From Gammaproteobacteria bacterium (GTDB lineage Bacteria > Pseudomonadota > Gammaproteobacteria > Ga0077554 > Ga007554), in the NCBI GenBank assembly GCA_021731145.1, contig JAKFXX010000023.1:1-64000 (forward strand): a stretch of DNA of 64,000 bases. The letters run 5' to 3'. Within the stretch, counting starts at the first letter, position 1. The number at the start of each line of letters is the position of its first letter. The position numbers and the translations under genes are program-made. Positions 46,278 to 56,956 of this stretch are shown one piece after another. A model generated the notes under the pieces. That model saw nothing but the letters and a program-made list of their open reading frames with translations, made no database searches and was not told where the DNA came from.

Positions 46278-46573
46278 GTGATGTTGAGATCAAACCGTTA
46301 GGCGATGGCGGCTTTCTGCTGTCCGGCGCGCTGACCTTCGATACCGTGCCCGCCCTGTGGCGTCAAAGCGCCGCGCAGTTTAACAATGCTGATGCGCTTA
46401 TGCTGGACTTACAGGGGATTACTCATACCGACAGCGCCGGTCTTGCCCTGCTCATAGAGTGGATGCGTACCGCCCGCAGCCGGAACAAAACGATTGCCTT
46501 CGGAAATATCCCCCCCCAAATGCTGGCTATCGCCAAGGTCAGTGGCGTGGAGCAGATTCTTCCGCTTTTGTAG
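46274..46573 (+). CDS. mlaB: STAS-domain protein MlaB
   Basis: MlaB binds MlaF and stabilises the transporter. The 99-residue protein is a single STAS domain with ALMLDLQGITHTDSAGLALLIEWM, where the Asp-Ser-Ala loop is the expected functional site. The ATG at 46274 overlaps the mlaC stop (ATGA). Confidence 0.92.
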   Translation: MSDVEIKPLGDGGFLLSGALTFDTVPALWRQSAAQFNNADALMLDLQGITHTDSAGLALLIEWMRTARSRNKTIAFGNIPPQMLAIAKVSGVEQILPLL

Positions 46574-46669
46574 TGGAGTGGGGATTATAAAGTGCCTGGT
46601 TCAGCGCCATGCTCCTCATATGTTTGATACAATAATCAAAACTTGGTATACGAAAGCAGAGGATTTCAC

Positions 46670-46915
46670 ATGCAGGCAGAGGATATCAAACATCTTATTG
46701 AGGCGGGATTGCCCGATTGCCAGGCACAGATTAAGGGTGATGACGGCGTCCACTTCGAGGCGGTTATCGTTTCGGGCGCCTTCGAGGGCAAGGGCATGCT
46801 TGCCCAGCATAAAATGGTCTATGCCACGCTGGGTGACCTCATGCATTCGGCGATACATGCCTTATCCATGCGCACGTATACTCCACAGGAGTGGGAAAAG
46901 ATACGCGCGCAGTGA
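46670..46915 (+). CDS. ibaG: BolA-family protein IbaG
   Basis: IbaG (YrbA) is an acid-stress BolA homologue that pairs with monothiol glutaredoxins in iron-sulfur handling. The 81-residue protein has the BolA pattern HFEAVIVSGAFEGKGMLAQHKMVYATLG. The ATG at 46670 follows a GAGG; a longer frame from 46643 adds unconserved residues. The order mlaB-ibaG-murA is the same as in E. coli. Confidence 0.93.
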   Translation: MQAEDIKHLIEAGLPDCQAQIKGDDGVHFEAVIVSGAFEGKGMLAQHKMVYATLGDLMHSAIHALSMRTYTPQEWEKIRAQ

Positions 46916-46928
46916 GTTGCGCATGTAA

Positions 46929-48254
<1,326 letters not shown>

Positions 48255-48261
48255 CAAATCG

Positions 48262-48313
48262 CGCGTTCCCCCTCCCCCGCCTCCGGGAGAGGGTTGGGGG
48301 GAGGGGGAACGCG
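48262..48313. terminator. GC-rich palindrome between murA and hisG
   Basis: CGCGTTCCCCCTCCCC pairs with the complementary GGGGAGGGGGAACGCG, with a CCGGGAGA-containing loop. The structure begins 8 bp after the murA stop. It resembles dispersed CCCTCTCCC palindromes and may also end the mla-murA transcript, although no T-run follows. Confidence 0.55.
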
Positions 48314-48376
48314 TAACATCAATTATTATGTGAATTTTAAAGATCAAATAGACTGATCCCTAAACCCCGGCACCTG

Positions 48377-49030
48377 ATGAACACCACACTCACCATCGCC
48401 CTCTCCAAAGGGCGCATCTTCAAAGAAACGCTGCCGTTGCTGGCGCATGCCGGCATCGTGCCGGTCGATGATCCCGACACCAGCCGCAAACTCATCCTCG
48501 ACACCAACCATCCCGAGATCAAGCTCGTAATCATTCGCGCTTCCGACGTGCCGACCTATGTGGAATACGGTGCCGCCGATGTGGGTGTGGCGGGCAAGGA
48601 CGTGTTGATGGAGCACGGTGGCGATGGCTTGTACGAGCCGCTGGACCTGAAAATCGCGTGCTGCCGGTTGATGCTGGCGGGTCCCGCATCAGGGAAAAAT
48701 GGCGAGGCGCGCATGCGCATTGCCACCAAATATGTCGCCTCCACGCGGCGTTATTTCGCCGCACAGGGCAAGCAGGTGGAGATCATCAAGCTCTATGGCT
48801 CGATGGAGCTCGCGCCGCTGGTGGGGCTGGCGGACCGCATCGTCGATGTCGTGGACACCGGCAATACGCTGCGGGCCAATGGCCTGGAGCCGCTTGAGCA
48901 TATCGCCGACATCAGCTCGCGCCTCATCGTCAACAAGGCATCAATGAAGATGAAACATGCCGCAGTCAAAACCTTGATCGAGCGTATTGGAGAGGCGGTC
49001 GCCGCCAAAGAAAAAAGAAAGAGGGTGTGA
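48377..49030 (+). CDS. hisG: ATP phosphoribosyltransferase, short form
   Basis: HisG starts histidine synthesis by joining ATP to PRPP. The 217-residue protein is the short form, with the catalytic part only ([41 protein letters not shown]). It lacks the C-terminal ACT-like regulatory domain. Short HisG normally needs HisZ as regulatory partner; hisZ is not in the window. It is the first gene of hisGDCBHAF. Confidence 0.95.
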   Translation: MNTTLTIALSKGRIFKETLPLLAHAGIVPVDDPDTSRKLILDTNHPEIKLVIIRASDVPTYVEYGAADVGVAGKDVLMEHGGDGLYEPLDLKIACCRLMLAGPASGKNGEARMRIATKYVASTRRYFAAQGKQVEIIKLYGSMELAPLVGLADRIVDVVDTGNTLRANGLEPLEHIADISSRLIVNKASMKMKHAAVKTLIERIGEAVAAKEKRKRV

Positions 49031-49033
49031 GCC

Positions 49034-50338
49034 ATGGTTGATATCCAGCGATTGAATACAACACAAGCGGAATTCTGGACGCAGCTTGAGCAGCGCCTGG
49101 CCTGGGAAAGTGTCTCCGATGAGGCAGTGACGCGCACCGTGCGCGATATCCTGTCCGATGTGCGCAAGCGTGGCGATGCAGCGGTGATTGAATATACCAA
49201 CCGCTTCGACCGGATGAGCGCGTCACACTTTGGCGAGCTGGAAATACCGCAGACTAGCCTGCGGCAGGCATTGGGGAGAATCCCCGGCGCGCAGCGCGAG
49301 GCGCTGGAGTTTGCCGTATCCCGGCTGCGCGCCTACCATGCGCATCAAAAGCAGGAATCGTGGTCATATACCGAGGCCGATGGCACCGTGCTCGGCCAGC
49401 AGGTAACGGCTTTGGAGCGCGTCGGGCTGTATGTGCCCGGCGGCAAGGCGACGTACCCTTCCTCTGTGTTGATGAACGCCACTCCTGCCAAGGTGGCGGG
49501 CGTGTCGGAACTGATCATGGTGGTGCCCACGCCGGACGGTCAGGTGAATGACCTGGTGCTGGCGGCGGCGGCGATTGTCGGTGTGGACCGCGTGTTTGCC
49601 ATCGGTGGGGCGCAGGCGGTGGCGGCGCTCGCCTATGGCACGCAAAGCGTACCGCAGGTGGACAAAATCGTCGGCCCAGGCAATATCTACGTCGCCACCG
49701 CCAAGGGCATGGTGTTCGGCACGGTGGGTATCGACATGATTGCGGGTCCCTCGGAGATCCTGGTGATCTGCGATGGCCACACCGACCCGGACTGGATCGC
49801 TATGGATCTGTTTTCGCAGGCCGAGCATGACGAGGATGCGCAGTCGATCCTGGTGTGCCCCGATGCCGCCTATCTTGATCAGGTGCAGGCCAGTATCAAC
49901 CGCCTGCTGCCTACCATGGAGCGCGCCGCAGTGATTGAAAAATCACTCGCATCACGCGGCGCGATGATCCACGTGCGTGATTTGGACGAGGCTGTTGCCG
50001 TTGCCAATTTTATCGCCCCCGAACATCTGGAGCTGTCAGTGGCGGACCCGCAGACGATGGCTGCACATATTCGCCATGCCGGAGCCATTTTCATGGGGCG
50101 TTACACGGCCGAGGCGGTGGGCGACTATTGCGCGGGTCCCAACCACGTACTGCCCACCTCACGCACGGCGCGGTTTTCCTCGCCGCTCGGGGTGTATGAT
50201 TTCCAGAAGCGCTCCAGCCTGATCATGTGCTCGGCGCAGGGCGCGTCTGAGCTGGGCAAAACAGCGTCGCTGCTGGCGCGCGGCGAAGGCCTCACCGCCC
50301 ATGCGCGCTCGGCGGAATACCGGATCAGCTCGAAATGA
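49034..50338 (+). CDS. hisD: Histidinol dehydrogenase
   Basis: HisD carries out the last two oxidations of histidine synthesis with NAD. The 434-residue protein has [27 protein letters not shown], the GPGNIYV motif, EHLELSV and the [12 protein letters not shown] block. It begins 3 bp after hisG and overlaps hisC by 4 bases. Confidence 0.97.
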   Translation: MVDIQRLNTTQAEFWTQLEQRLAWESVSDEAVTRTVRDILSDVRKRGDAAVIEYTNRFDRMSASHFGELEIPQTSLRQALGRIPGAQREALEFAVSRLRAYHAHQKQESWSYTEADGTVLGQQVTALERVGLYVPGGKATYPSSVLMNATPAKVAGVSELIMVVPTPDGQVNDLVLAAAAIVGVDRVFAIGGAQAVAALAYGTQSVPQVDKIVGPGNIYVATAKGMVFGTVGIDMIAGPSEILVICDGHTDPDWIAMDLFSQAEHDEDAQSILVCPDAAYLDQVQASINRLLPTMERAAVIEKSLASRGAMIHVRDLDEAVAVANFIAPEHLELSVADPQTMAAHIRHAGAIFMGRYTAEAVGDYCAGPNHVLPTSRTARFSSPLGVYDFQKRSSLIMCSAQGASELGKTASLLARGEGLTAHARSAEYRISSK

Positions 50339-51462
50339 GCGCAAAATCTGCCGCGAACAGTGGACAGGAGCTGGGGGCCGGCATGGCATCAGGCCGCGTA
50401 AGCCAATGGATACGTCCGCAGATACATGCCTTGTCGGCCTATCACGTGCCTGATCCGGGGAACCTGATCAAGCTCGATGCCATGGAGAATCCCTACACCT
50501 GGCCGCAGCCACTGGTTGATGAGTGGCTGGAGACGTTGCGTCATGCCAGCCTGAACCGTTATCCCGATCCCCAGGCGCATGTCCTCAAGGCGCGCCTGCG
50601 CGAGGTATTGGATATACCGCAAGGGATGGATATCCTGCTTGGCAACGGCTCGGATGAACTGATCCAGATGATCGCCATGGCAGTGGCCGGGCCGGGGCGT
50701 ACTGTGCTGTCGCCAGAACCCAGCTTTTCCATGTACCGCATGATTGCCGCCTTCACCGGATTCGAATACATCAGCGTGCCGCTTAATGCGGGCGATTTCA
50801 GCCTGGATATGCCGGCAATGCTCGACGCGATTGCCCGCCATCAGCCCGCCGTGGTGTTTTTGTCTTATCCCAACAATCCCAGCGGCAATCTGTGGAATGC
50901 CGACGAGTTGTGCGAGCTGATTGCCGCCGCGCCTGGCCTGGTGGTCGTGGACGAGGCCTATAACGCCTTCGCCGATGACACGTTCATGCCAAGGTTAGCG
51001 GACTTTGACAATCTGCTGGTGCTGCGCACCCTGTCCAAAATGGGCCTGGCTGGGTTGCGCCTGGGCGTGCTGGCTGGCGCCAAGGCGTGGCTGGATGAGT
51101 TTGACAAGATACGTCTGCCGTATAACATCGGCGTGCTGACGCAGACCAGCGCGGAATTTGCCTTGCGCCATTATGATGTGCTTGAGGCCCAGGCCGCGCA
51201 GATCCGCGCCGACCGCGAACAACTCTTGGCACGGATGCGAGTCCTGAACGGCATCACCGCCTATCCCAGCCGCGCCAATTTCATCCTGTTCCGTGTGCCA
51301 GCCGGGCGCGCCCCAGAGATATTCGCGGCGATCAAGGCTGACGGCGTGCTGATCAAAAGCATGCACGGCGCAAGTCCACTGCTCAACGACTGCCTGCGGG
51401 TAACGGTGGGCACACCGCAAGAGAATGAGGCGTTTCTGGCAGCGTTGGCGAAGGTCATTTGA
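50335..51462 (+). CDS. hisC: Histidinol-phosphate aminotransferase
   Basis: HisC is a PLP-dependent aminotransferase of the fold-type I class. The 375-residue protein has [30 protein letters not shown] and [15 protein letters not shown], with the PLP lysine in TLSKMG. The ATG at 50335 overlaps the hisD stop (ATGA). The first 20 or so residues are unconserved, so a later in-frame ATG (residue 17) may be used. Confidence 0.95.
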   Translation: MSAKSAANSGQELGAGMASGRVSQWIRPQIHALSAYHVPDPGNLIKLDAMENPYTWPQPLVDEWLETLRHASLNRYPDPQAHVLKARLREVLDIPQGMDILLGNGSDELIQMIAMAVAGPGRTVLSPEPSFSMYRMIAAFTGFEYISVPLNAGDFSLDMPAMLDAIARHQPAVVFLSYPNNPSGNLWNADELCELIAAAPGLVVVDEAYNAFADDTFMPRLADFDNLLVLRTLSKMGLAGLRLGVLAGAKAWLDEFDKIRLPYNIGVLTQTSAEFALRHYDVLEAQAAQIRADREQLLARMRVLNGITAYPSRANFILFRVPAGRAPEIFAAIKADGVLIKSMHGASPLLNDCLRVTVGTPQENEAFLAALAKVI

Positions 51463-51471
51463 TATGATTTT

Positions 51472-51562
51472 TGCCACAGAGGCACAGGCAGCGCTGAGAA
51501 ATGAAATTTTTTTGTGTGAGATTGGGCTCATGATTCTCTGTGTCCTCCGTGCCCCTGTGGCA
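51472..51562. repeat. 91-bp palindromic repeat, family A copy 2 (hisC-hisB gap)
   Basis: The ends TGCCACAGAGGCAC and GTGCCCCTGTGGCA match those of the element at 11551-11633, including an internal TTCTCTG near the right arm; the centre differs. It begins 9 bp after the hisC stop and ends 25 bp before the hisB start, so it interrupts the his operon without breaking a gene. Confidence 0.7.
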
Positions 51563-51587
51563 AAATATAAAAACTGGAGAAAAACCC

Positions 51588-52181
51588 ATGACTGAGCGCA
51601 AGGCGACCGTCAAACGTGACACGCTGGAAACCCGCATCGAGATTACCGTGAATCTTGATGGCACAGGCGCGTCGCGTTTTCAGACCGGGCTGCCGTTTCT
51701 CGATCACATGATGGATCAGATTGCGCGGCACGGCATGATCGACATCGACATCCAGGCCGAGGGTGATTTGCATATTGATGCCCACCACACTGCCGAAGAT
51801 ATCGGCATCACCCTCGGCCAAGCGGTAGCCAAGGCCGTAGGTGACAAGCGTGGCATTGTCCGCTACGGCCATGCCTACGTGCCGCTCGACGAGGCGCTGT
51901 CGCGTGTGGTCATCGATTTTTCTGGCCGTCCTGGCCTGGAATATCACATTGATTTTCCCCGCGCGCGTATCGGTGACTTCGATGTCGATTTGTTTCGTGA
52001 GTTTTTCCAGGGTTTCGTCAACCATGCCCAGGTGAGCTTGCACATCGACAATCTCCGTGGCCGCAACGCCCATCACATTGCCGAGACCGTGTTCAAGGCC
52101 TTCGGCCGTGCCGTGCGCATGGCCCTGGAGATGGACCCGCGCATGCAGGGCATCATGCCGTCCACCAAGGGGAGTTTGTGA
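51588..52181 (+). CDS. hisB: Imidazoleglycerol-phosphate dehydratase
   Basis: The 197-residue protein is the single-function form (no N-terminal phosphatase as in E. coli). The metal-binding motifs [11 protein letters not shown] and [10 protein letters not shown] are present, with [16 protein letters not shown]. The ATG at 51588 is preceded by GGAG and lies just beyond the palindromic repeat. A separate histidinol phosphatase must exist elsewhere. Confidence 0.96.
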   Translation: MTERKATVKRDTLETRIEITVNLDGTGASRFQTGLPFLDHMMDQIARHGMIDIDIQAEGDLHIDAHHTAEDIGITLGQAVAKAVGDKRGIVRYGHAYVPLDEALSRVVIDFSGRPGLEYHIDFPRARIGDFDVDLFREFFQGFVNHAQVSLHIDNLRGRNAHHIAETVFKAFGRAVRMALEMDPRMQGIMPSTKGSL

Positions 52182-52200
52182 TTACTCCGAGTTATCCGGC

Positions 52201-52851
52201 ATGAGCATCGTTGCGGTCATTGATTACGGCATGGGTAATCTGCGCTCAGTCGCCAAGGCGCTGGAACACATCGCCGACCCCGATACGACGGTAGAGGTTA
52301 CCGCCTCGCCAGAGCGCATCCTGCAGGCCGACCGCGTGGTTTTCCCTGGTCAGGGTGCGGCACGCGATTGCATGGCGGAACTCACGCATCGTGGGCTGGT
52401 GGATGTGGTAAAAGAGGCGGTACGCAGCAAACCATTTCTTGGAATTTGCATGGGCTTGCAAGTACTGCTGGAATCCAGCGAGGAAAATGGCGGCACAGCG
52501 GGCCTGGGCATTCTGCCGGGCAGCGTGCGGCGCTTCCCGGATGGTATGGTTGATCCCCGCTCGGGCGATGCGCTGAAGATCCCTCACATGGGCTGGAACC
52601 AGGTGCATCAAACAAAACCGCATCCCTTGTGGCAAGGCATATCCCAAGACAGCCGCTTTTATTTCGTGCATAGTTACTATGTTGCGCCAACGGAGTCGGA
52701 CCAGATCGCGGGTGTTACGCATTACGGCACCGATTTCGTCTGCGCCATGGCGCGCGGCAATGTCTTTGCTGTGCAATTTCATCCCGAAAAAAGCGCAGAG
52801 GCGGGGCTTGCCTTGCTCGCCAATTTTCTGTGCTGGGATGGATGTGTGTAA
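52201..52851 (+). CDS. hisH: Imidazole glycerol phosphate synthase, glutaminase subunit
   Basis: HisH supplies ammonia to HisF. The 216-residue class I amidotransferase has Cys83 in GICMGLQ and His-Glu in FHPEKS. It starts MSIVAVIDYGMGNLRSV at 52201, 19 bp after hisB. The glutaminase triad is complete. Confidence 0.96.
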   Translation: MSIVAVIDYGMGNLRSVAKALEHIADPDTTVEVTASPERILQADRVVFPGQGAARDCMAELTHRGLVDVVKEAVRSKPFLGICMGLQVLLESSEENGGTAGLGILPGSVRRFPDGMVDPRSGDALKIPHMGWNQVHQTKPHPLWQGISQDSRFYFVHSYYVAPTESDQIAGVTHYGTDFVCAMARGNVFAVQFHPEKSAEAGLALLANFLCWDGCV

Positions 52852-52860
52852 AAGTGTAGG

Positions 52861-52901
52861 GTGCGTTCCACGCACCAACGATGATGGTGCGTGGAACACA
52901 C
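52861..52901. repeat. Hairpin between hisH and hisA
   Basis: GTGCGTTCCACGCACCA and TGGTGCGTGGAACACAC are complementary over 16 of 17 positions around a 7-base loop. Each arm is itself partly palindromic. It begins 9 bp after the hisH stop. Confidence 0.6.
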
Positions 52902-52950
52902 ACAGCGAAATTTTGGATAATAAATTTTTTCTGTCCCCGTAATGCCCGTG

Positions 52951-53000
52951 AATCCCCGTGAAGGGGACAATGGGTGACAATCCCCGTGAAGGGGACAATG
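52951..53000. repeat. Tandem hairpin repeats in the hisA leader
   Basis: A 22-bp unit AATCCCCGTGAAGGGGACAATG occurs exactly twice (52951-52972 and 52979-53000). Each contains a TCCCC-GTGAA-GGGGA hairpin. Degenerate copies (GTCCCCGT) flank the pair at about 52933 and 53013. All lie between the hisH hairpin and the hisA ribosome-binding site. Confidence 0.7.
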
Positions 53001-53032
53001 TGAGGGGGCAATGTCCCCGTGAGGAAGCTATC

Positions 53033-53767
53033 ATGTTGTTGATCCCCGCCATTGACCTGAAAGACGGCAAATGCGTGCGTCTGCGCCAAGGGCGCATGGA
53101 AGATGACACCGTATTTTCCGATGACCCGCTCGCCGTCGCCGGGCGCTGGGTGGACGCGGGCGCGCGGCGCCTGCATCTGGTGGATCTGAACGGCGCCTTC
53201 GCCGGTAAGCCGGTGAATGCCGATATCATCCGGCTCATCGCGCAAACCTATCCCGACGTACCGATCCAGGTGGGTGGCGGCATACGCGACGACGACACCA
53301 TCCAGGCTTATCTGGATGCGGGCGTCAGTTACGTGATCCTCGGCACCAAAGCGGTCAACACGCCGCACTTCGTCGGTGACGTGTGCCGCGAGTTCCCCGG
53401 CCATATCATCGTCGGACTGGACGCCAAAAACGGCAAGGTGGCGATAGATGGCTGGTCCAAACTCTCCAATCACGATGTTATTGATATCGCCCAGCGTTTT
53501 GAAAAAGATGGCGTCGAGGCGATTATCTATACCGACATCGGGCGTGACGGCATGCTGGGCGGCGTGAATATCGAAGCCACTGTCGCACTAGCCCAGGCCA
53601 TATCGATCCCGGTGATAGCCTCCGGCGGCATCACCAACCTGGACGATATCCGCGCGCTGTGCGCGGTTGCCGAGGAAGGCATCATGGGCGCGATTACCGG
53701 CCGCGCCATCTATGAAGGCACGTTGGATTTTGTCGCAGGACAAAAGCTGGCGGACGAGTTGAGCTGA
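53033..53767 (+). CDS. hisA: Phosphoribosylformimino-5-aminoimidazole carboxamide ribotide isomerase
   Basis: The 244-residue beta/alpha barrel isomerises ProFAR. Asp8 in PAIDLKDGK and the later YTDIGRDG are the catalytic aspartate regions; GGGIRDDD and SGGITNLDD bind phosphate. The ATG at 53033 has GAGGAAG upstream; longer frames read into the leader repeats and are rejected. hisF follows after one base. Confidence 0.96.
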   Translation: MLLIPAIDLKDGKCVRLRQGRMEDDTVFSDDPLAVAGRWVDAGARRLHLVDLNGAFAGKPVNADIIRLIAQTYPDVPIQVGGGIRDDDTIQAYLDAGVSYVILGTKAVNTPHFVGDVCREFPGHIIVGLDAKNGKVAIDGWSKLSNHDVIDIAQRFEKDGVEAIIYTDIGRDGMLGGVNIEATVALAQAISIPVIASGGITNLDDIRALCAVAEEGIMGAITGRAIYEGTLDFVAGQKLADELS

Positions 53768-53768
53768 C

Positions 53769-54548
53769 ATGGGCCTGGCGAAGCGCATTATTCCTTGTCT
53801 TGACGTAGATGCAGGGCGCGTCGTCAAAGGCGTGCGCTTTGTCGGTATCCGCGACGCCGGTGATCCGGTCGAGATCGCCAAGCGCTACGATCAGCAGGGT
53901 GCCGACGAGCTGGTATTCCTTGATATCACCGCCAGCAGCGAGGAACGCGAGACCATGGTGCATGTGGTCGAACAGGTCGCCGCGCAGGTGTTTATCCCCC
54001 TCACCGTGGGCGGCGGCATCCGCAGCATCAACGACATCCGCCGCATGCTCAACGCGGGTGCCGACAAGGTGGCGATGAACACCGCAGCGATACATAACCC
54101 CGGTCTTGTTAAAGAAGCCGCCGAGCGTTTTGGCTCGCAGTGCATCGTCGTCGCTATCGACGCCAAGCAGGTCAGCACGGGCGATGAACCGCCGCGCTGG
54201 GAAGTTTTTACCCACGGCGGGCGCAAGCGCACCGGCATCGACGCCGTGCTATGGGCGAAGCAAATGGCCGACGCCGGCGCCGGTGAAATCCTGCTCACCA
54301 GTATGGACCGCGACGGCACTCGTGACGGTTTTGACCTCCCCCTCACCCGCGCCGTGAGCGACGCTGTGTCCGTACCCGTTATAGCCTCTGGTGGCGTCGG
54401 CAACCTCGACCACCTGGCCGACGGCGTAAAACAGGGCAAGGCCGATGCCGTGCTTGCCGCGAGTATTTTTCACTTTGGGGAATACACCGTAGAGCAAGCC
54501 AAACGCACTATGGCGGCGCAGGGGATTGAAGTGAGACTGGACGAATAA
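53769..54548 (+). CDS. hisF: Imidazole glycerol phosphate synthase, cyclase subunit
   Basis: HisF uses ammonia from HisH to make imidazole glycerol phosphate and AICAR. The 259-residue barrel has Asp11 in [22 protein letters not shown], and [12 protein letters not shown]. The operon stops here; hisI and hisE, which often follow, are not present before a strand switch. Confidence 0.97.
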   Translation: MGLAKRIIPCLDVDAGRVVKGVRFVGIRDAGDPVEIAKRYDQQGADELVFLDITASSEERETMVHVVEQVAAQVFIPLTVGGGIRSINDIRRMLNAGADKVAMNTAAIHNPGLVKEAAERFGSQCIVVAIDAKQVSTGDEPPRWEVFTHGGRKRTGIDAVLWAKQMADAGAGEILLTSMDRDGTRDGFDLPLTRAVSDAVSVPVIASGGVGNLDHLADGVKQGKADAVLAASIFHFGEYTVEQAKRTMAAQGIEVRLDE

Positions 54549-54590
54549 TCCACAAAAAAACCACGTTGCATCACTCCCACAATAAGATCT

Positions 54591-54627
54591 CGCGGGGTGC
54601 AATAACCAAAGGGCATTGCACCCCGCG
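54591..54627. terminator. Hairpin after hisF
   Basis: CGCGGGGTGCAA (54591-54602) and TTGCACCCCGCG (54616-54627) are exact 12-bp arms around 13 bases, 43 bp after the hisF stop. There is no T-run on the plus strand. It could end the his operon or be a dispersed palindrome. Confidence 0.5.
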
Positions 54628-54709
54628 CGGACTCGGCCAGAGTGTCCGCGACAACCTCATTGCTTTGGCCGATGGAACGACGGCCCGCCGGCCGGGAGAC
54701 AAAAGTCTT

Positions 54710-54946
54710 TCAGGTGCTTTTCCAATGAAGCTGGGCTTTGAGATGTCTGACGATATCCCTCACCCTTCCATCTGCGAGTGGCAACAAAAAATCCTTCACT
54801 CGCGCCCCTGCCTTTAATTTTTCCAGCTCCACTTCATAAATCCGCCGTATTTCATCTATCGGGATACCGCTTGCGCGGGCAAAAGAACTGATTGCATCCA
54901 CATGCATGGCTTGCTCTTTTTCGTTGTCGTATAGTTTGGCGTTCAT
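54710..54946 (-). CDS. DUF3562 domain protein
   Basis: The 78-residue protein has the DUF3562 pattern (an AxxxGIPIDEIRRIYEVELEKLKAGARVKDFLLPLADGRV-type helical domain). Family function is unknown; members are small soluble proteins in proteobacteria. It is a lone gene with starts and stops clear of its neighbours. Confidence 0.7.
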   Translation of the reverse strand: MNAKLYDNEKEQAMHVDAISSFARASGIPIDEIRRIYEVELEKLKAGARVKDFLLPLADGRVRDIVRHLKAQLHWKST

Positions 54947-55340
54947 GGCGTTGACCTTTTCGCTAGTTCAAGGCTGTTGAGATTTTCTGAGTTGAGGGTG
55001 CGCAGTACCCGCTTCAAGCTGGCTCACCCTTGCACAGCCGTATGCACAGGGTGAATCAGCAGCGGTAACTCTTCCTTCACAGCGCCCATCGACCGGCCTT
55101 TCTGCGCCTGTTATTTTTCTACCGGCCTTACTCCCTCAAGCATAATTTCCAGATTTTTATTTTCATAATAGGGAATACGAAATAAATATGACACAAAGAT
55201 GTGACAACAGTATGACAAAATGATGACAAACAACATCGCGTCCAGCTCTATGCTTGAACTGCAAAATAGAACACGATGGCTGATGGCAAGAAGTGAATTG
55301 GATCCCGCGTGGGCACAAAATACGTGCCCACCCTGCTCGG
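54947..55340. other. Intergenic region with two hairpins
   Basis: This 394-bp gap contains TCACCCT/AGGGTGA (55024-55054) and a perfect 8-bp hairpin GTGGGCAC/GTGCCCAC (55309-55331). The latter lies 10 bp past the lipoprotein stop and may end its transcript. An AT-rich stretch (55150-55240) lies between. No gene was seen. Confidence 0.5.
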
Positions 55341-56921
55341 CTAAATCGTATCAGGGGTCACTCCCCATCCCCCCGCAACGGCATCATAACGATTGGCTCT
55401 GATATTTTTGCGCACCCCATAAAACTGCTCCCATACCGCCACGAAATTGCCTTTACTATCCGCAGCAATGCGTGGGTTGTGGGCCTCATGCGCTATGAGT
55501 TTGCACAACTCGGAGCCATCTGGATTGGAGATGATTTCGATGACAGCACTGTTATCTGTCTCAACATTTTGAATCCCAACCCATTGCTGCTTAACGGCAT
55601 CATATCGATTGACCCAGATACTTCCGATGGCAACCCGGCTAGGCTTGCAACTGGTAACCTTCCCCAAGGGATTAGAAACATCTGCCGTAACAATATCGGT
55701 GTGACGCCACACCGCCAGTGCATTGCCAGCCCCGTCAAACGCAACCTGAGGTGTTAGTGCATGCCCCTTATCATCCTGCTCAATGAGTTGAGCCACTTGC
55801 CAGCCGACACCTTTAACATAGCGGTTAGCCCAGATGTTTTTCCAGGCGGGGATGGTATCGTGGGGGTCGTTATCAAAATATTGCTCCCACACCACCAGCG
55901 CATCGCCGTTGTTCGCCATGGCAATACGCGGCACGGCCACCGCCCAGTTAGCATCGCTTTCGATGCGTATCTGCGCTTGCCAGCCCGATCCCGCAGCGTA
56001 GCGGCTTGCATAGACATGGTTCGATTGCACCCATACCGCCAGCGCATTGCCCTCGGCATCCATGGCAACATGAGGATCATCGGCATGTCCGCTGACAACC
56101 GGGTTGTTGCTGAGATCACCCGATATTATTGAATTATCGCTGATCAGGGACGCCACGCCCCATTGCTGGGTGGCAACATCATAATGATTACCCCAAAGGT
56201 TATAACGTTTATTCAGAACGCTGTCGTATTGACCAACCGCATTACTTCGTGCCGCCATCTGCCCCCATACAACAACAAAACTGTCATTGCCACCCACTGC
56301 AATCTGTGGAGATCGGGCGTCGCTGCTATCACCCTCGATAAGTACCGGCCCGCTCCACTGCCGCGTGGTAGCATCATAACGATTGCTCCAGATATTTTTC
56401 CGGGTACTGTCCGACTGCTCCCACACCGCCATCGCATTGCCGCTGCCATCCATGGCAACGTGTGGTGCATTGGCAAAACCCGCATTGTCGCCTTCAAGAA
56501 GCTGGGCCGTACCCCAGCGCTGGGCTGCGGCGTCATACTGGTTGGCCCAGATGTTCCTGCGGGTGTTGTCGGATTTCTCCCATACCACAATGGCATCGCC
56601 TGTCGATTTCCTGATCACAATCTGAGGAAGACCGGAATCCGCACCATTGTCGCTTTCGATGAGTTGCGGTCTGCCCCAACCGGAACCCACCACATAACGA
56701 TTGGCCCAGACATTTCTGCGTGTTCCATTAAACAGTGTCCACACCGCCATTGCGTTGCCACTGTCATCCACAGCAATCTGGGGATCAAAAGAAGCATTCA
56801 GCACAAAACCCGAGTGGCCGGGCACAGGGCCGATTTGCGGCTGTTCCTTATCGCCCCCGCCGCATGCGGCAAGAATAACGCCGGAGAGCAGAAGCACCAA
56901 GGCCTTGAAACCAACTCGCAT
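55341..56921 (-). CDS. Repeat lipoprotein of unknown function, copy 2
   Basis: The 526-residue protein starts with a lipoprotein signal whose lipobox is LAAC, giving a lipid-anchored Cys followed by GGG. About eight repeats of roughly 50-65 residues follow, each with D-x-x-G-N-A-x-A-V-W-x-Q, then N-I-W-A-N-R-Y and G-W or Q-W. Such units could form a beta-propeller. It lacks the Ig-like domain of its upstream paralogue. The ATG at 56921 is preceded by AAGGA. An in-frame frame opening at 57008 would overlap that paralogue. No function can be assigned. Confidence 0.8.
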   Translation of the reverse strand: MRVGFKALVLLLSGVILAACGGGDKEQPQIGPVPGHSGFVLNASFDPQIAVDDSGNAMAVWTLFNGTRRNVWANRYVVGSGWGRPQLIESDNGADSGLPQIVIRKSTGDAIVVWEKSDNTRRNIWANQYDAAAQRWGTAQLLEGDNAGFANAPHVAMDGSGNAMAVWEQSDSTRKNIWSNRYDATTRQWSGPVLIEGDSSDARSPQIAVGGNDSFVVVWGQMAARSNAVGQYDSVLNKRYNLWGNHYDVATQQWGVASLISDNSIISGDLSNNPVVSGHADDPHVAMDAEGNALAVWVQSNHVYASRYAAGSGWQAQIRIESDANWAVAVPRIAMANNGDALVVWEQYFDNDPHDTIPAWKNIWANRYVKGVGWQVAQLIEQDDKGHALTPQVAFDGAGNALAVWRHTDIVTADVSNPLGKVTSCKPSRVAIGSIWVNRYDAVKQQWVGIQNVETDNSAVIEIISNPDGSELCKLIAHEAHNPRIAADSKGNFVAVWEQFYGVRKNIRANRYDAVAGGWGVTPDTI

Positions 56922-56956
56922 GATCGCGTCCTTAAAACAAGATGTGAAATCGTTCA

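Noticed and set aside
52951-53000. CRISPR-like direct repeats before hisA
   Set aside because: Two 22-bp units with a 6-bp gap are far too few and too close for repeat-spacer structure, and no cas genes are present.
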